The notes beneath the pieces are model-generated. The model did no database searches, was not told where the DNA came from, and saw only the letters and a program-made list of their open reading frames with translations. From contig DXMF01000029.1 of NCBI GenBank assembly GCA_019414345.1, positions 1 through 37,211 on the forward strand: a stretch of 37,211 nucleotides of DNA. The letters run 5' to 3'. The stretch's first letter is position 1; every line of letters starts with the position of its first letter. A program made the position numbers and the translations under genes. This document shows, piece by piece, positions 1 through 8,032 of this stretch. This stretch comes from Collinsella sp. Lineage in GTDB: Bacteria; Actinomycetota; Coriobacteriia; Coriobacteriales; Coriobacteriaceae.

Positions 1-134
1 GCGTCGTAGCCCTCGTCGGCGACCTTGTCGGCGAGCGCGGTCATCTTCTTGCCGGTCTCGTAGAGCGCCTTGCCGTCCTCGAGATAGCCCTCCTGGTCGA
101 AATGCATGATCTCGATCTTCTCGGTTTCCTTCAT
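1..134 (-). CDS. SIS-domain sugar-phosphate isomerase/deglycase, N-terminal part only
   Basis: Only the first 44 codons lie in the window; the gene runs off the left edge. The visible protein begins MKETEKIEIMHFDQEGYLED and continues with a helical stretch like the N-terminus of FrlB/AgaS-type SIS proteins, which isomerise or deglycate amino-sugar phosphates in the cytoplasm. The ATG at 132-134 is preceded by a good AGGAGAG ribosome binding site. It follows another SIS gene (195-1310) after 60 bases with no terminator, so the two are probably one operon. The SIS core is outside the window, so the family call rests on the N-terminal pattern and the neighbour. Confidence 0.5.
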   Translation of the reverse strand, partial: MKETEKIEIMHFDQEGYLEDGKALYETGKKMTALADKVADEGYD

Positions 135-194
135 TTGTCTCTCCTTTCTGGGGTTGTTTCCACATCCCCCATGCCAACGGGCATCAAAACCCGC

Positions 195-1310
195 TTACAT
201 TCCGTAACACTCGGCCGCTTTGGCCTTAAGCGCATTGACTGACTCTTCGTAGCCCTCTGCCTTGACCTCCATTTGCTTGGAGACGGCATCAAGATACGGG
301 TGCACGTCCCATGACTTCAGACGCTCGGCTATCATGGCCGCAATCGTCTGGAAGAACACAAGATTGGGAATTGCGCTGAGCAGCGGAGCCACCTGAGGCA
401 CCGCAACCTCGTGAGCCCTACCCTTGGGATGGGCCGTGAGCAGCACCGTTTTTGTCGTAACGTTCGATAGCGCATCAGCGATATTCGCAAGACGCTCCGA
501 CCCCTGCGGATCGTCGACGATAAACACCAGATAGCCCGGAACGATCTGCATCTCGGGACCGTGGACGAACTCCTCGCCTTCGTGATGCATGGCAGGAATC
601 TTGATGGTCTCGCTCAGCTTGAGGGCCGCCTCTTCGGCAACGCCATAGTTGGGGCCGTTGCCGACGACCATGGCGGGCGTGTGCTCAGAAAGCTCGAGCA
701 TGTGGTCTTGGACATATGCCTCGGCGGTCTTGCACATCACGGCATTGGCCTGGATAGCCTCACGCAGGTCGTCAAGACGCTGGGCAACGCCCTTGGCGTC
801 AATCGTTCCGCGCGCCTGACCGCCGTAAATACCAAAGAGCACCAGGTACTCAACGAGCACCTCGACGCCCAGAGTCACAAAGTCCACCGACTCGACGCCC
901 ACACCGTAGTCAAGAACGATGTCAGCGTGTTCCTTGATGGGTGCCTCGACGTTTGCCGTGAGCGCAACTGCAGCCATATCGTGTGCGCGCATGTAATCGA
1001 GCGCCGCAATCGTATTGGTCGAATAGCCACTCTGCGAAACGGCAATGTTGAGCACATGCTGCGGATAGGTGTGTTCAAAATCGACGAAGGCCTCGGGCGT
1101 CACAACGGACACCTGCATTTGCAGGGCATCTTGCAGGTAATCGCGGGCGCAATCGGCGGCATGGCGCGACGAACCCGAAGCAACGATGCGCAGCGCGTCA
1201 AAAGAACCGGACTGGAAAATATCAACGAGCTGCGCTACCAGCTCAGACGAACGCTCGAGGTTCTCCCCCATACGCACATGGGCAAGCTGAACGTAATCGA
1301 GCATCTTCAT
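195..1310 (-). CDS. SIS-domain protein, FrlB/AgaS/GlmS-isomerase-like
   Basis: A cytoplasmic sugar-phosphate-handling protein of 371 residues with two SIS domains. The first carries VASGSSRHAA (about residue 43) and SQSGYSTNT (about residue 90), the glycine/serine loops that bind the sugar phosphate. The second has GNGPNYGVAEEAALKLSE and then HHEGEEFVHGPEMQI, which matches the isomerase half of GlmS (the ExxHGP segment). There is no glutaminase domain, so it is not GlmS. The usual job of such proteins is isomerisation or deglycation of an aminosugar or fructosamine phosphate; the exact substrate cannot be read. The start at 1310 is chosen for the GAGGTGAG site five bases upstream; in-frame codons further upstream lack one. 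A GntR-type dyad lies at 1437-1448. Confidence 0.8.
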   Translation of the reverse strand: MKMLDYVQLAHVRMGENLERSSELVAQLVDIFQSGSFDALRIVASGSSRHAADCARDYLQDALQMQVSVVTPEAFVDFEHTYPQHVLNIAVSQSGYSTNTIAALDYMRAHDMAAVALTANVEAPIKEHADIVLDYGVGVESVDFVTLGVEVLVEYLVLFGIYGGQARGTIDAKGVAQRLDDLREAIQANAVMCKTAEAYVQDHMLELSEHTPAMVVGNGPNYGVAEEAALKLSETIKIPAMHHEGEEFVHGPEMQIVPGYLVFIVDDPQGSERLANIADALSNVTTKTVLLTAHPKGRAHEVAVPQVAPLLSAIPNLVFFQTIAAMIAERLKSWDVHPYLDAVSKQMEVKAEGYEESVNALKAKAAECYGM

Positions 1311-1436
1311 CGTCTCACCTCGTAACAAATCATTAGTATTTGATACCAATCACAGTTACAGGTTACGGCTTTTTGATACCTCTTTGTCGATTAATTTATC
1401 CCCATCGGCGAACGGTCGATTTTGAGCCCTGTAAGG

Positions 1437-1448
1437 TTGTATATACAG
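1437..1448. promoter_or_regulatory. GntR/UTRA-type operator dyad upstream of the SIS operon
   Basis: TTGTATATACAG is a near-perfect palindrome of the kind bound by HutC/TreR-class GntR regulators. It lies in the 193-base gap between the second GntR gene (ends at 1504) and the SIS gene (starts at 1310). A repeated TTTGATACC at 1338-1346 and 1372-1380 in the same gap may be a second site. Binding by the adjacent regulators is inferred from position. Confidence 0.4.
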
Positions 1449-1503
1449 CTGACCCAACGATCAAAACTGGTTAGTTTCCCAGCCGTTATTCACAAAATAC
1501 CAG

Positions 1504-2217
1504 CTAGTACGTATAGGTGTAGCCGCCCGTATCGCCACGATTGAAGGACTTTACATACTCGATAGCCTGACCGCTCGCGTCATAGCTCACGCATTCCAAA
1601 AGCAAAACAAGATCGACCTGTCCCAGTCCAAGGAGGCCGGCATCTCGTGCGCCCAGCGCTTCGATATCGAGCTTTTCCTGTGCCATGACTGGCTTTCGGC
1701 CCAGCATCTCATAGGTCTCGTACAAACTGAAGACCGACACGTCAATATCTTCGATGGTTGGGAACAGCAGGCAGGGAATCAGCGCCGTCTCAATCGATAC
1801 GGGGCTACCGTTTATGCAGTTCAGGCGTCGAACGGAATAGAGCAGGTCGTCCTCGGCGATGCCAAACAGGTCGGCGTAATATGGCCCCGCATAACGCTTG
1901 GAACGCGCGAGAATACGGACGGACGGCTCGCCGCCCGAAGCACGGACCGATTCACGGAAACCGACCGTGCGTTCAAAAAAAGCAGGTACTTTCTGCGCCA
2001 CAAAGGCACCTTTTCCCCGAACACGGCGAATCTGCCCGCGCCGAACCAGCTCATCGACAGCGCTTCGGATGGTCAAGCGTGTCGTACCAAATTCCTCGGC
2101 AAGGTCTTTTTCGGACGGAATCATGGAACCCGTGGGATATATACCGCGCTCGATACGTTCCTCGATGCGGCGTCGAATGCGCATATAAACCGGGGTGGCA
2201 TCTACTGTTTCAGCCAT
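1504..2217 (-). CDS. GntR-family transcriptional regulator with UTRA effector domain
   Basis: A DNA-binding repressor or activator of 237 residues. Residues about 10-75 form a winged helix with the GntR signature (PSEKDLAEEFGTTRLTIRSAVDEL followed by VRGKGAFV, the wing). Residues about 95-230 form a UTRA domain of the HutC subfamily, which senses sugar phosphates or similar ligands. The ATG at 2217 lies inside the end of the preceding GntR gene, with a 16-base overlap, so the two are translationally coupled. It sits directly upstream of the SIS operon, its likely target. Confidence 0.88.
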   Translation of the reverse strand: MAETVDATPVYMRIRRRIEERIERGIYPTGSMIPSEKDLAEEFGTTRLTIRSAVDELVRRGQIRRVRGKGAFVAQKVPAFFERTVGFRESVRASGGEPSVRILARSKRYAGPYYADLFGIAEDDLLYSVRRLNCINGSPVSIETALIPCLLFPTIEDIDVSVFSLYETYEMLGRKPVMAQEKLDIEALGARDAGLLGLGQVDLVLLLECVSYDASGQAIEYVKSFNRGDTGGYTYTY

Positions 2218-2969
2218 TGTTCACCTGCCACGCTCCTCATGCCGTTCTCTTCGCCGTTATCGGCAAAGCGGAACTTTGTGGGCAAAATCACCGATTTGCA
2301 ATGCTCCACAAAGCGCATGTCCTTATCAAATTCGATCGAGCTCTCATAGAACACCGGCGTTCCCTCTTCTTGCTGGAGCAGCTCGGCCTCTTCGGCGTTC
2401 AAACGCGAGATGGAGATATGCTCACGTCCATGCTCAACACGCACGCCACCTTCTTTGAGCAAGACATCGTAAAGACTCTCACACTCAAAATCGTGCTCGG
2501 GAAGCGCGGGGCACAGGGACAGGTTAACGTGAGCGGTCTCGATTGACGCCGGCTCGCCCTCTATAAGTCGAATGCGCTGCATGCGGAGTAAAGGAGCGCC
2601 CACAGCCACCCCAAGCTTGTCGGCAAGCGCCTCATCCGCCTCGATGGTCCCGGTGGAAACCAGACGAGAAGAGGGGTGCAGGCCGGCAGTCCGCACAGCA
2701 TCGGAAAAGTTATACGTTTCCTGGAAGATATTCAGCGGCTTGGGAGGACACACATACGTACCCGATCCGCGACGGCTCTCGAGCGTTCCACACGAGATGA
2801 GCCGCGTGATACCGGCGCGCAACGCCGTACGCGAAACGCCGATCTCTTCGCACAGCACACGCTCGGCCGGCAGTCGATCGCCGCCGGCAAGCTGGTGGTG
2901 CTGGATATACCAAAGAATTCCCTCAACAGCACGATCTTTGGGGGGAATTGCATAAGATTCGCCTGCCAT
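2202..2969 (-). CDS. GntR-family transcriptional regulator with UTRA effector domain (second copy)
   Basis: 255 residues. The N-terminal winged helix (about residues 14-75) shows LPAERVLCEEIGVSRTALRAG followed by SRRGSGTYV. The rest is a UTRA domain, including SIEFDKDMRFVEHCKSV near the end. A GAGGAG site precedes the ATG. It is clearly diverged from the regulator it overlaps (1504-2217), so this is an old paralogous pair rather than a recent duplication. It starts 38 bases after the hypothetical gene 3008-3496, so those genes may be cotranscribed. Confidence 0.87.
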   Translation of the reverse strand: MAGESYAIPPKDRAVEGILWYIQHHQLAGGDRLPAERVLCEEIGVSRTALRAGITRLISCGTLESRRGSGTYVCPPKPLNIFQETYNFSDAVRTAGLHPSSRLVSTGTIEADEALADKLGVAVGAPLLRMQRIRLIEGEPASIETAHVNLSLCPALPEHDFECESLYDVLLKEGGVRVEHGREHISISRLNAEEAELLQQEEGTPVFYESSIEFDKDMRFVEHCKSVILPTKFRFADNGEENGMRSVAGEQWLKQ

Positions 2970-3007
2970 TGCACAGACTCCTCATTCAGAAACGTATGCC
3001 GCCAAAA

Positions 3008-3496
3008 TTAGGCCAGCCCTCCCATGGCATCAAATTCGGCCTTGATTTTCTCGGCGACATTCCGATACGACTTATATAGACTTGAATCGCGTTTGACTTC
3101 GTCGGTCATAACGGGAATCTCTAATTTGGAAACCTCGTCTTTTCCCGTCTGAACCGCCACAACAACGCCCATACCAAGACACATATTACGCTTGGCAGCG
3201 TTTATTTTCGCCGCCTTGGCAGGATTTGCCAGGATACGCTGGGCAAATTCCTGTTTAGAGACCGCTTCTTCGGCCTCCGGATCGCCCGCCTCGGCCACTT
3301 CGCACTGCAACACGTCCGCATAGTCAAAAATCTTCGGCTCGCCGCCGCGCTGATGCACGGCCCACTTGCGACGCGTGGCATCCTGGTAGATAGCCGGCAA
3401 AAACGTAAACCGCGGCGGGTCCAAAATCGTATCCGTGATGGTAAACACATCGGAATCAAAGGCATCCTGCGGGTTTTTCTTCTTGAACAGCCCCAT
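3008..3496 (-). CDS. hypothetical protein, short basic N-terminus
   Basis: 162 residues from the ATG at 3496, which has a GGGAGG site; a longer in-frame extension upstream lacks one. The protein starts MGLFKKKNPQDAF, is soluble and has no signal peptide or membrane helix. The middle part (FDYADVLQCEVAEAGD) resembles small cytoplasmic DUF4428-type proteins in which a short basic head precedes a beta-rich domain, but I cannot name a family with confidence. It lies just upstream of the two GntR genes. Confidence 0.65.
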   Translation of the reverse strand: MGLFKKKNPQDAFDSDVFTITDTILDPPRFTFLPAIYQDATRRKWAVHQRGGEPKIFDYADVLQCEVAEAGDPEAEEAVSKQEFAQRILANPAKAAKINAAKRNMCLGMGVVVAVQTGKDEVSKLEIPVMTDEVKRDSSLYKSYRNVAEKIKAEFDAMGGLA

Positions 3497-3684
3497 ATCA
3501 GCCTCCCGTACTAGCATTAAACAACTCAAGCCGAATATAGCACCAATTTCAAGCCGCTGCCTTACCCTATCGGTGCGCGGCGTCTATGGCTCGCCCAGCG
3601 GAAGAGTTTACGGACGAGGGCCGGGGTGCCTGCCGGCAAATAGCGGACACTCCGCATGCAATCTATGCAAACAAGCAAGTACGC

Positions 3685-4713
3685 TTAGCTACATTCGGTA
3701 AGCTCGAGCACGCTGTCCTTAACGATAAGCGCCGGCTCCAGAACGACCTCTTCGGCACGTCTACCGCCCCTACCGGCAAGACGCTTGGACATGCAGCCAA
3801 AAGCATGCTCCGCAAGGACACCAGGATCCTGCTCGATCGCGGTCAGCGCCGGCTCAAAGAGAACGTCGGCCGCCGAGTTGTCATAGCTTACGACCGAGAT
3901 ATCGCCTGGGATGCTCTTCCCCATCTCGTGCAAGCGCTTGAGCAGACCGAGGGCAATGTTATCCGAGCTTGCGAACACGGCGGTGGCGTCAGTTGCGAGC
4001 ACCGCCTCCGAGGCCTCGTAGGCACTCGGAATGTAGTACTCGCTCTCAAACTCCAAACGCGCATCGATGGGCAGCCCCACCTCGCGCAGCGCACGCTCGT
4101 AGCCGGCAAGACGCTTACGACCCGTATTGGAACGGCGCGCATTAACCAAGCAGGCAATGCGACGGTGGCCCTGCTCGATCAGATAGCGGGTGGCCATGTA
4201 GCCACCCATCTCGTGGTCGAACATCACCTTGTCGCACTCGAGCCCCTCAATGGCACGGTCGACCATTACCGCCGGGATGGGTAGATGGCTGACCTCTTCG
4301 CGCAGGGCGCGGTCGTCAGAGAACTCGTCGCCTACCACCAAAAAGACGCCATCGACGCCGCGCGTCACCAGCTGGCGCAGGAGCTCCAGATCGTCCTCGG
4401 CACTTCCACCCGAGCTGGTAATAAAGAGCGCATATCCGTCCTCGCGGCAGCGCTTTTCCAAGCTGCCGGCGAGCGAAGCAAAAAAGCGGCTCTCGATGTT
4501 AGGGACGATAAGGCCCAGTGTGCGCGACTCGCGCATGACCAGGCTACGCGCGATCTGGTTAGGAACATAATGGTTGCGCGCCGCGACCTCTTTGATGAGC
4601 TTGCGGTTTTCTTCCGAGATTCGGCAGGGCCGGTTGTTAAGGACAAGCGAGACCGACGAGGGGGAAAGCCCCACCTCCTGGGCAATCTGCTTGAGAGTAA
4701 CTTTGTTGCCCAT
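3685..4713 (-). CDS. LacI-family transcriptional regulator
   Basis: 342 residues. Residues 4-55 are the LacI helix-turn-helix and hinge helix (VTLKQIAQEVGLSPSSVSLVLNNRP). The rest is a periplasmic-binding-protein-like sugar sensor with the typical LGLIVPNIESRFFASL opening and an ASSDNIALGLLKRLHEMG segment. The start at 4713 is fixed by an AAGGAG site and by the position of the HTH; a 41-residue in-frame upstream extension would pass through promoter-like AT-rich sequence. It is divergent from murB and has no obvious sugar gene next to it, so its target is unknown. Confidence 0.9.
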   Translation of the reverse strand: MGNKVTLKQIAQEVGLSPSSVSLVLNNRPCRISEENRKLIKEVAARNHYVPNQIARSLVMRESRTLGLIVPNIESRFFASLAGSLEKRCREDGYALFITSSGGSAEDDLELLRQLVTRGVDGVFLVVGDEFSDDRALREEVSHLPIPAVMVDRAIEGLECDKVMFDHEMGGYMATRYLIEQGHRRIACLVNARRSNTGRKRLAGYERALREVGLPIDARLEFESEYYIPSAYEASEAVLATDATAVFASSDNIALGLLKRLHEMGKSIPGDISVVSYDNSAADVLFEPALTAIEQDPGVLAEHAFGCMSKRLAGRGGRRAEEVVLEPALIVKDSVLELTECS

Positions 4714-4822
4714 CTCGCTCCTTCCGAGTATTCGCGCAATCTCTTGAAAGTATAGCGACCGTCCCTCTACCTTGATGATAAACACTTTACCAATCCGGTA
4801 GACGGCTGTTTTATCGCCGCGA

Positions 4823-4888
4823 TTGGCGCAAAGCAACCTAACCCCTTTGCGCCATGTGATGCATTGGGGTCAGGTTACTTTGCACCAA
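4823..4888. repeat. REP-like inverted repeat between lacI-type gene and murB
   Basis: Two 23-base arms, 4823-4845 and 4866-4888, are inverted copies with three differences around a 20-base loop. Read as minus-strand RNA, all three differences become G-U pairs, so that strand can fold into an unbroken 23-bp hairpin. It lies in the divergent promoter region and there is no U-tract, so it is more like a REP element than a terminator. Confidence 0.6.
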
Positions 4889-4904
4889 ATCCATCCGGGT
4901 GGGG

Positions 4905-4910
4905 TATATT
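4905..4910 (+). promoter_or_regulatory. putative -10 element of murB
   Basis: TATATT about 44 bases upstream of the murB start. A weak TTTGCA-like -35 lies 20 bases upstream, inside the right arm of the REP-like repeat. The assignment is tentative. Confidence 0.3.
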
Positions 4911-4953
4911 GCATTCGATTAATGAAAACGACCACCATAAGGCGGATATTCGT

Positions 4954-5913
4954 ATGCACGAGAATGACTTTTTTAACGAGGACCTGCTCTGCGCGCTCGC
5001 CGGTGTTGCCGGCGAGGACAACGTGCTCATGAGCGAGCCCATGCGCGAGCACACCACGTTTAAGATCGGCGGCCCGGCCGATGTCTTTGTCACGCCCGAT
5101 ACCGAGCAGGGACTCGTCGCCACGCTTGACACCTGCTACCGCTGCGATCTGCCCCTCACCATCGTGGGCAACGGTTCCGACCTGCTCGTCGGTGACAAGG
5201 GTATCCGCGGTGTCGTCGTGGCACTGGGCGAAGGCCTCTCTAACATCACCGTCGACGGCACGCATGTTACGGCAGCAGCCGGCGCCTTGCTTTCCGATGT
5301 CGCCGCGGCTGCCGCCGAAGCCTGCCTCACCGGCATGGAGCCCCTCTCGGGCATCCCCGGCTCGGTCGGCGGCGCCTGCTATATGAACGCCGGTGCCTAC
5401 GGCGCCTGCATGGCCGATGTTTTGGAGTCCGTGCGCGTCTATAAGCCCGCCCGCGCGCTCGACGACGGCACCCGCGGCAGCGGCAATATCATTGAGTTCG
5501 ATGTCGACGAGCTTAACCTGGGCTATCGCAAGAGCCGCATCGCCGACGACGGCTTTATCGTGCTCTCTGCCACCTTTCACCTCGCCCCGGGCAACGCCGC
5601 GATGATCAAGGCCGACATGGACGACTACCGCCAGCGCCGCGAGGACAAGCAGCCGCTCGACATGCCGAGCGCCGGCTCCACTTTCAAACGTCCCGAGGGC
5701 TACTTTGCCGGCAAGCTCATCATGGATGCCGGTCTGCGCGGCCATGCTGTCGGCGGCGCGCAGGTGAGCGAAAAACACTGCGGCTTCATCGTCAACGCCA
5801 ACCACGCCACCGCCGCCGACGTTGACGAACTCATCCGCCACATCCAAACAACCGTCAAAGGCCAATTCGACGTAGACCTAGAACCCGAAGTCCACCGAGT
5901 AGGCGAATTTTAA
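4954..5913 (+). CDS. murB: UDP-N-acetylenolpyruvoylglucosamine reductase
   Basis: MurB is the cytoplasmic FAD enzyme that reduces UDP-GlcNAc-enolpyruvate to UDP-MurNAc with NADPH, the second committed step of peptidoglycan precursor synthesis. The 319-residue protein has the FAD-binding segments TTFKIGGPADVFV, GNGSDLLVGDKGI and SGIPGSVGGACYMNAGAYG. The catalytic serine is in GSTFKRP (S242), the substrate loop is GLRGHAVGGAQVSEKHCGFIVN, and the C-terminal acid is in LEPEV (about E312). The ATG at 4954 has an AAGGCGG site; an upstream in-frame ATG at 4864 lies in the REP-like repeat and is rejected. It is a single-gene unit ending at a terminator. Confidence 0.96.
   Translation: MHENDFFNEDLLCALAGVAGEDNVLMSEPMREHTTFKIGGPADVFVTPDTEQGLVATLDTCYRCDLPLTIVGNGSDLLVGDKGIRGVVVALGEGLSNITVDGTHVTAAAGALLSDVAAAAAEACLTGMEPLSGIPGSVGGACYMNAGAYGACMADVLESVRVYKPARALDDGTRGSGNIIEFDVDELNLGYRKSRIADDGFIVLSATFHLAPGNAAMIKADMDDYRQRREDKQPLDMPSAGSTFKRPEGYFAGKLIMDAGLRGHAVGGAQVSEKHCGFIVNANHATAADVDELIRHIQTTVKGQFDVDLEPEVHRVGEF
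5885..5912 (+). repeat. left copy of direct repeat formed by the murB 3' end
   Basis: The last codons of murB (CCGAAGTCCACCGAGT, then AATTTTA) recur imperfectly at 6574-6600. The pair flanks an AT-rich 0.66-kb segment holding one orphan gene. Confidence 0.45.
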
Positions 5914-5945
5914 TAGCCCGCTCGCCGCGGTCCACTTTAATTAAT

Positions 5946-5982
5946 AACGGGACAAGTGATGTAGCTCACTTGTCCCGTTTTC
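5946..5982. terminator. bidirectional rho-independent terminator after murB
   Basis: A 13-bp perfect stem (5946-5958 with 5967-5979) around an 8-base loop, followed on plus by GTTTTCATTTATTT. It also lies just past the end of the convergent gene 5985-6446. Confidence 0.85.
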
Positions 5983-5984
5983 AT

Positions 5985-6446
5985 TTATTTGCGAAGAACA
6001 TCGGCCATCCGCAGGATTGAAATCATCGACCGATAAGTGAGTTCCACCTTTTCGCCCGCAAGCAGTCGTTTCGAGCCAATCTCATCTAGCCCCACAAGCC
6101 GAGAAAACAGCGGGCCGCTCATCGTGCCATCGTCAATTGATTCCCTTATGGTCTTCAAAACGTCCGTATCATGAATCGATGCCGAGCTGTAGGGGGCAAC
6201 ACGAGCAGAACTCTCAATTAACGACGAGACAAAAGGATGGAGATGCTTTGGACATAGTCCATCAAACACCACATCCCCATTGTCATCCGAGCCGACTAGT
6301 CGCCAACTATAATGATCGACCCAGTCGTCTCCGTCATATATGGTGTCCATGAGCAACTTCCCGTCTAGAGAGAAACCTGTTTGAACATCGGGGCGCAAGG
6401 CCGCAATCCATATAGGACCCGCAGCAGCTCCAACCCAACGCACCAC
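5985..6446 (-). CDS. orphan hypothetical protein, AT-rich, possibly 5'-truncated
   Basis: About 153 residues from a GTG at 6446, with no recognisable ribosome binding site. The frame stays open upstream to 6488 without an ATG, so the true N-terminus may have been lost. The protein is soluble and acidic; no family is recognised, and its end (YRSMISILRMADVLRK) resembles the tail of a helix-turn-helix domain only loosely. Base composition is clearly more AT-rich than neighbours and codon use differs (many ATA, AAA and TTA triplets in the upstream frame). Together with the flanking direct repeat of the murB end, this suggests an acquired fragment. Confidence 0.5.
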   Translation of the reverse strand: MVRWVGAAAGPIWIAALRPDVQTGFSLDGKLLMDTIYDGDDWVDHYSWRLVGSDDNGDVVFDGLCPKHLHPFVSSLIESSARVAPYSSASIHDTDVLKTIRESIDDGTMSGPLFSRLVGLDEIGSKRLLAGEKVELTYRSMISILRMADVLRK

Positions 6447-6573
6447 ACGACAATTGTATATTGCGACTATTTTAGATCTACATGATCAGTTCGAGTTCGC
6501 AACAAGGCGATTATTGCAGCTAGGTTATATTTCATTTTCCACTTTGATGAGCCGTCGGCTCCAAATTCCAAAA

Positions 6574-6600
6574 CCGAAGTCCACGGAGTCGATAATTTTA
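6574..6600 (+). repeat. right copy of the murB-end direct repeat
   Basis: CCGAAGTCCACGGAGT, then AATTTTA; about 23 of 28 positions match the murB 3' end at 5885-5912. The AT-rich stretch 6447-6573 before it holds no gene that I can support. Confidence 0.45.
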
Positions 6601-6629
6601 TTTAAAAAGAAGGCCCCGAAAGGGGCCTT
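6601..6629 (-). terminator. rho-independent terminator for the hydrolase gene
   Basis: The stem AAGGCCCC/GGGGCCTT with a four-base loop (6610-6629) is followed on the minus strand by CTTTTTAAAT. It ends the transcript of the gene at 6824-8032, downstream of hairpin element copy 1. Confidence 0.8.
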
Positions 6630-6708
6630 CGCCATCTTTATATCAGACAACCAGTCCGGTGTATCGCGCTCAGGACCCGAGAGGGCCGGGACAGTCCGAG
6701 AGGCATAA

Positions 6709-6787
6709 GGTTGATCGCGAGTTCCGCACGAGCCGGAGAGCACTTAATGTGCTCTCCGTGCGAGCAGGACTGCCCGAGCAGGCAATC
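6709..6787 (+). repeat. covarying hairpin element, copy 1 (arms short)
   Basis: The 69-base core is 6714-6782. It starts with the invariant block ATCGCGAGTTCCGCACG, has an inner stem GGAGAGCAC/GTGCTCTCC around the TTAAT loop, and ends with AGCAGGACTG and GAGCAGG. Unlike the other three copies it has only about 5 bp of pairing outside the core (GGTTG/CAATC), and the flanking arms appear decayed. It lies in the 3' untranslated region of the hydrolase gene, before its terminator. Confidence 0.75.
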
Positions 6788-6823
6788 AAATATATTGCGG
6801 GCGGGCACGCGGCCCAGTCGGCT

Positions 6824-8032
6824 TTACGACAGCGCAATACCGCCAAGCCAGCCCCAGCGCACGCCAGAGCCAGTGCCGTAGAACCCAATGAACGAGTCAA
6901 GCGACCTCGACGTGATGGCGCCCTCGTTACTCATAACGATGCCGCCGCCAACGTAGATGCCCACGTGGCCATAGATCAGGCCCGGTATGCCGGTGCCGCT
7001 ATGCGATGAGTCGGCAACAATCATACCCACCTGCAGCGCCGAGCGGTCGGAGCTATAGCACCAGGCGTTAAACATATCGCACGCGTTACCGCCAAAGTAG
7101 CCAACGCCGGCGTTACGGAAGACATTGGTAACCCACGCCGCGCACCAGTTCTGACCCGGCGAAGGCGTGGAGTAGCACGCGTTGACGACGGCCTGCTGCT
7201 TGCCCGAGCCGGCATTCTGCTGCGGAGTTCCGGGCGCATACGATCCACCGCCCGAGCTCGAACCACCCGAGTAGGAATTGTTCTTGTTCGCGGCGGCCGC
7301 GGCAGCGGCGGCGGCCTTCTTGGCAGCCTCCTCGGCCTGGGCGGCAGCGAGAATCTCGGAATCGCGCTGAGCCATGAGCTCCTTGACGTCGTCGGAAAGA
7401 CCGTTCAGCACGGTCTGGACTTCTTGCTGCTTGGCCTGCATGTCCTGCATCTGGGCAGTCTGCTGGTCCTTGAGCTTCTCTAAGTCGGCCTTCTGCGACT
7501 CGAGCTCGGTCTTTTGCGCATCGAGCTCTTCCTGGATGGTCTGAATGTCCTCGATGGCGTCGCGGTCGCTCTTGTTGATCTTCTCAACGTAATGCGCGTT
7601 GGCGACGAGTTCCTCAAACGAGCCAGAGGCCAGCAGCAGCGACAGGATGTTCGTGCCGCCGGACTTGTAGCTGGCGGCCACGCGATCGGAAAGGTCGTTG
7701 CGCTTCTTCTTGAGCTCGGCCTTCTTTTCATCGATCTGGGCCTGCGTGTCGTCAATCTTGCCCTGGACATTCTCGATGTCGTTGAGGGTCTGGGCATTCT
7801 TGTTGGCCAGCGCCGCATACTCATTTGCGATGCTGTCGAGCTGGGCCTGAACCTCGTCGAGCTGGGCCTGGGCGGCATTCAGTTTATCGGTGGTTTCTTT
7901 GGAAGCCTCCGCCGCATGGGCGCGAGCGGGCAGGCCAAAAAGAACTGCCGCAGAAGCGGCGCCGAACAGGGCCTTAAGGACAGTGCGGCGCGAGAGCTCC
8001 TGGGAAAGGATGGAATCGCTGTTTGGTGACAT
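6824..8032 (-). CDS. secreted CwlO-like coiled-coil peptidoglycan hydrolase with CHAP/NlpC-type domain
   Basis: 402 residues. The N-terminus has a twin-arginine signal (SRRTVLKALFGAASAAVLFG, cleavage near ARAHA), so export folded through Tat is likely. Residues about 45-250 form long coiled coils like the regulatory region of CwlO/RipA-type hydrolases. An Ala-rich and Ser/Gly-rich linker follows. The last 120 residues are a papain-fold hydrolase: the presumed catalytic Cys is in QNWCAAWVTNVFRNAG and the His in YGHVGIYVGGG, closest to CHAP. It likely cleaves peptidoglycan cross-bridges or stems during cell separation. The ATG has a CGGAGTAC site. The 266 bases upstream hold several ACATAT motifs but no gene. 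Confidence 0.85.
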   Translation of the reverse strand: MSPNSDSILSQELSRRTVLKALFGAASAAVLFGLPARAHAAEASKETTDKLNAAQAQLDEVQAQLDSIANEYAALANKNAQTLNDIENVQGKIDDTQAQIDEKKAELKKKRNDLSDRVAASYKSGGTNILSLLLASGSFEELVANAHYVEKINKSDRDAIEDIQTIQEELDAQKTELESQKADLEKLKDQQTAQMQDMQAKQQEVQTVLNGLSDDVKELMAQRDSEILAAAQAEEAAKKAAAAAAAAANKNNSYSGGSSSGGGSYAPGTPQQNAGSGKQQAVVNACYSTPSPGQNWCAAWVTNVFRNAGVGYFGGNACDMFNAWCYSSDRSALQVGMIVADSSHSGTGIPGLIYGHVGIYVGGGIVMSNEGAITSRSLDSFIGFYGTGSGVRWGWLGGIALS

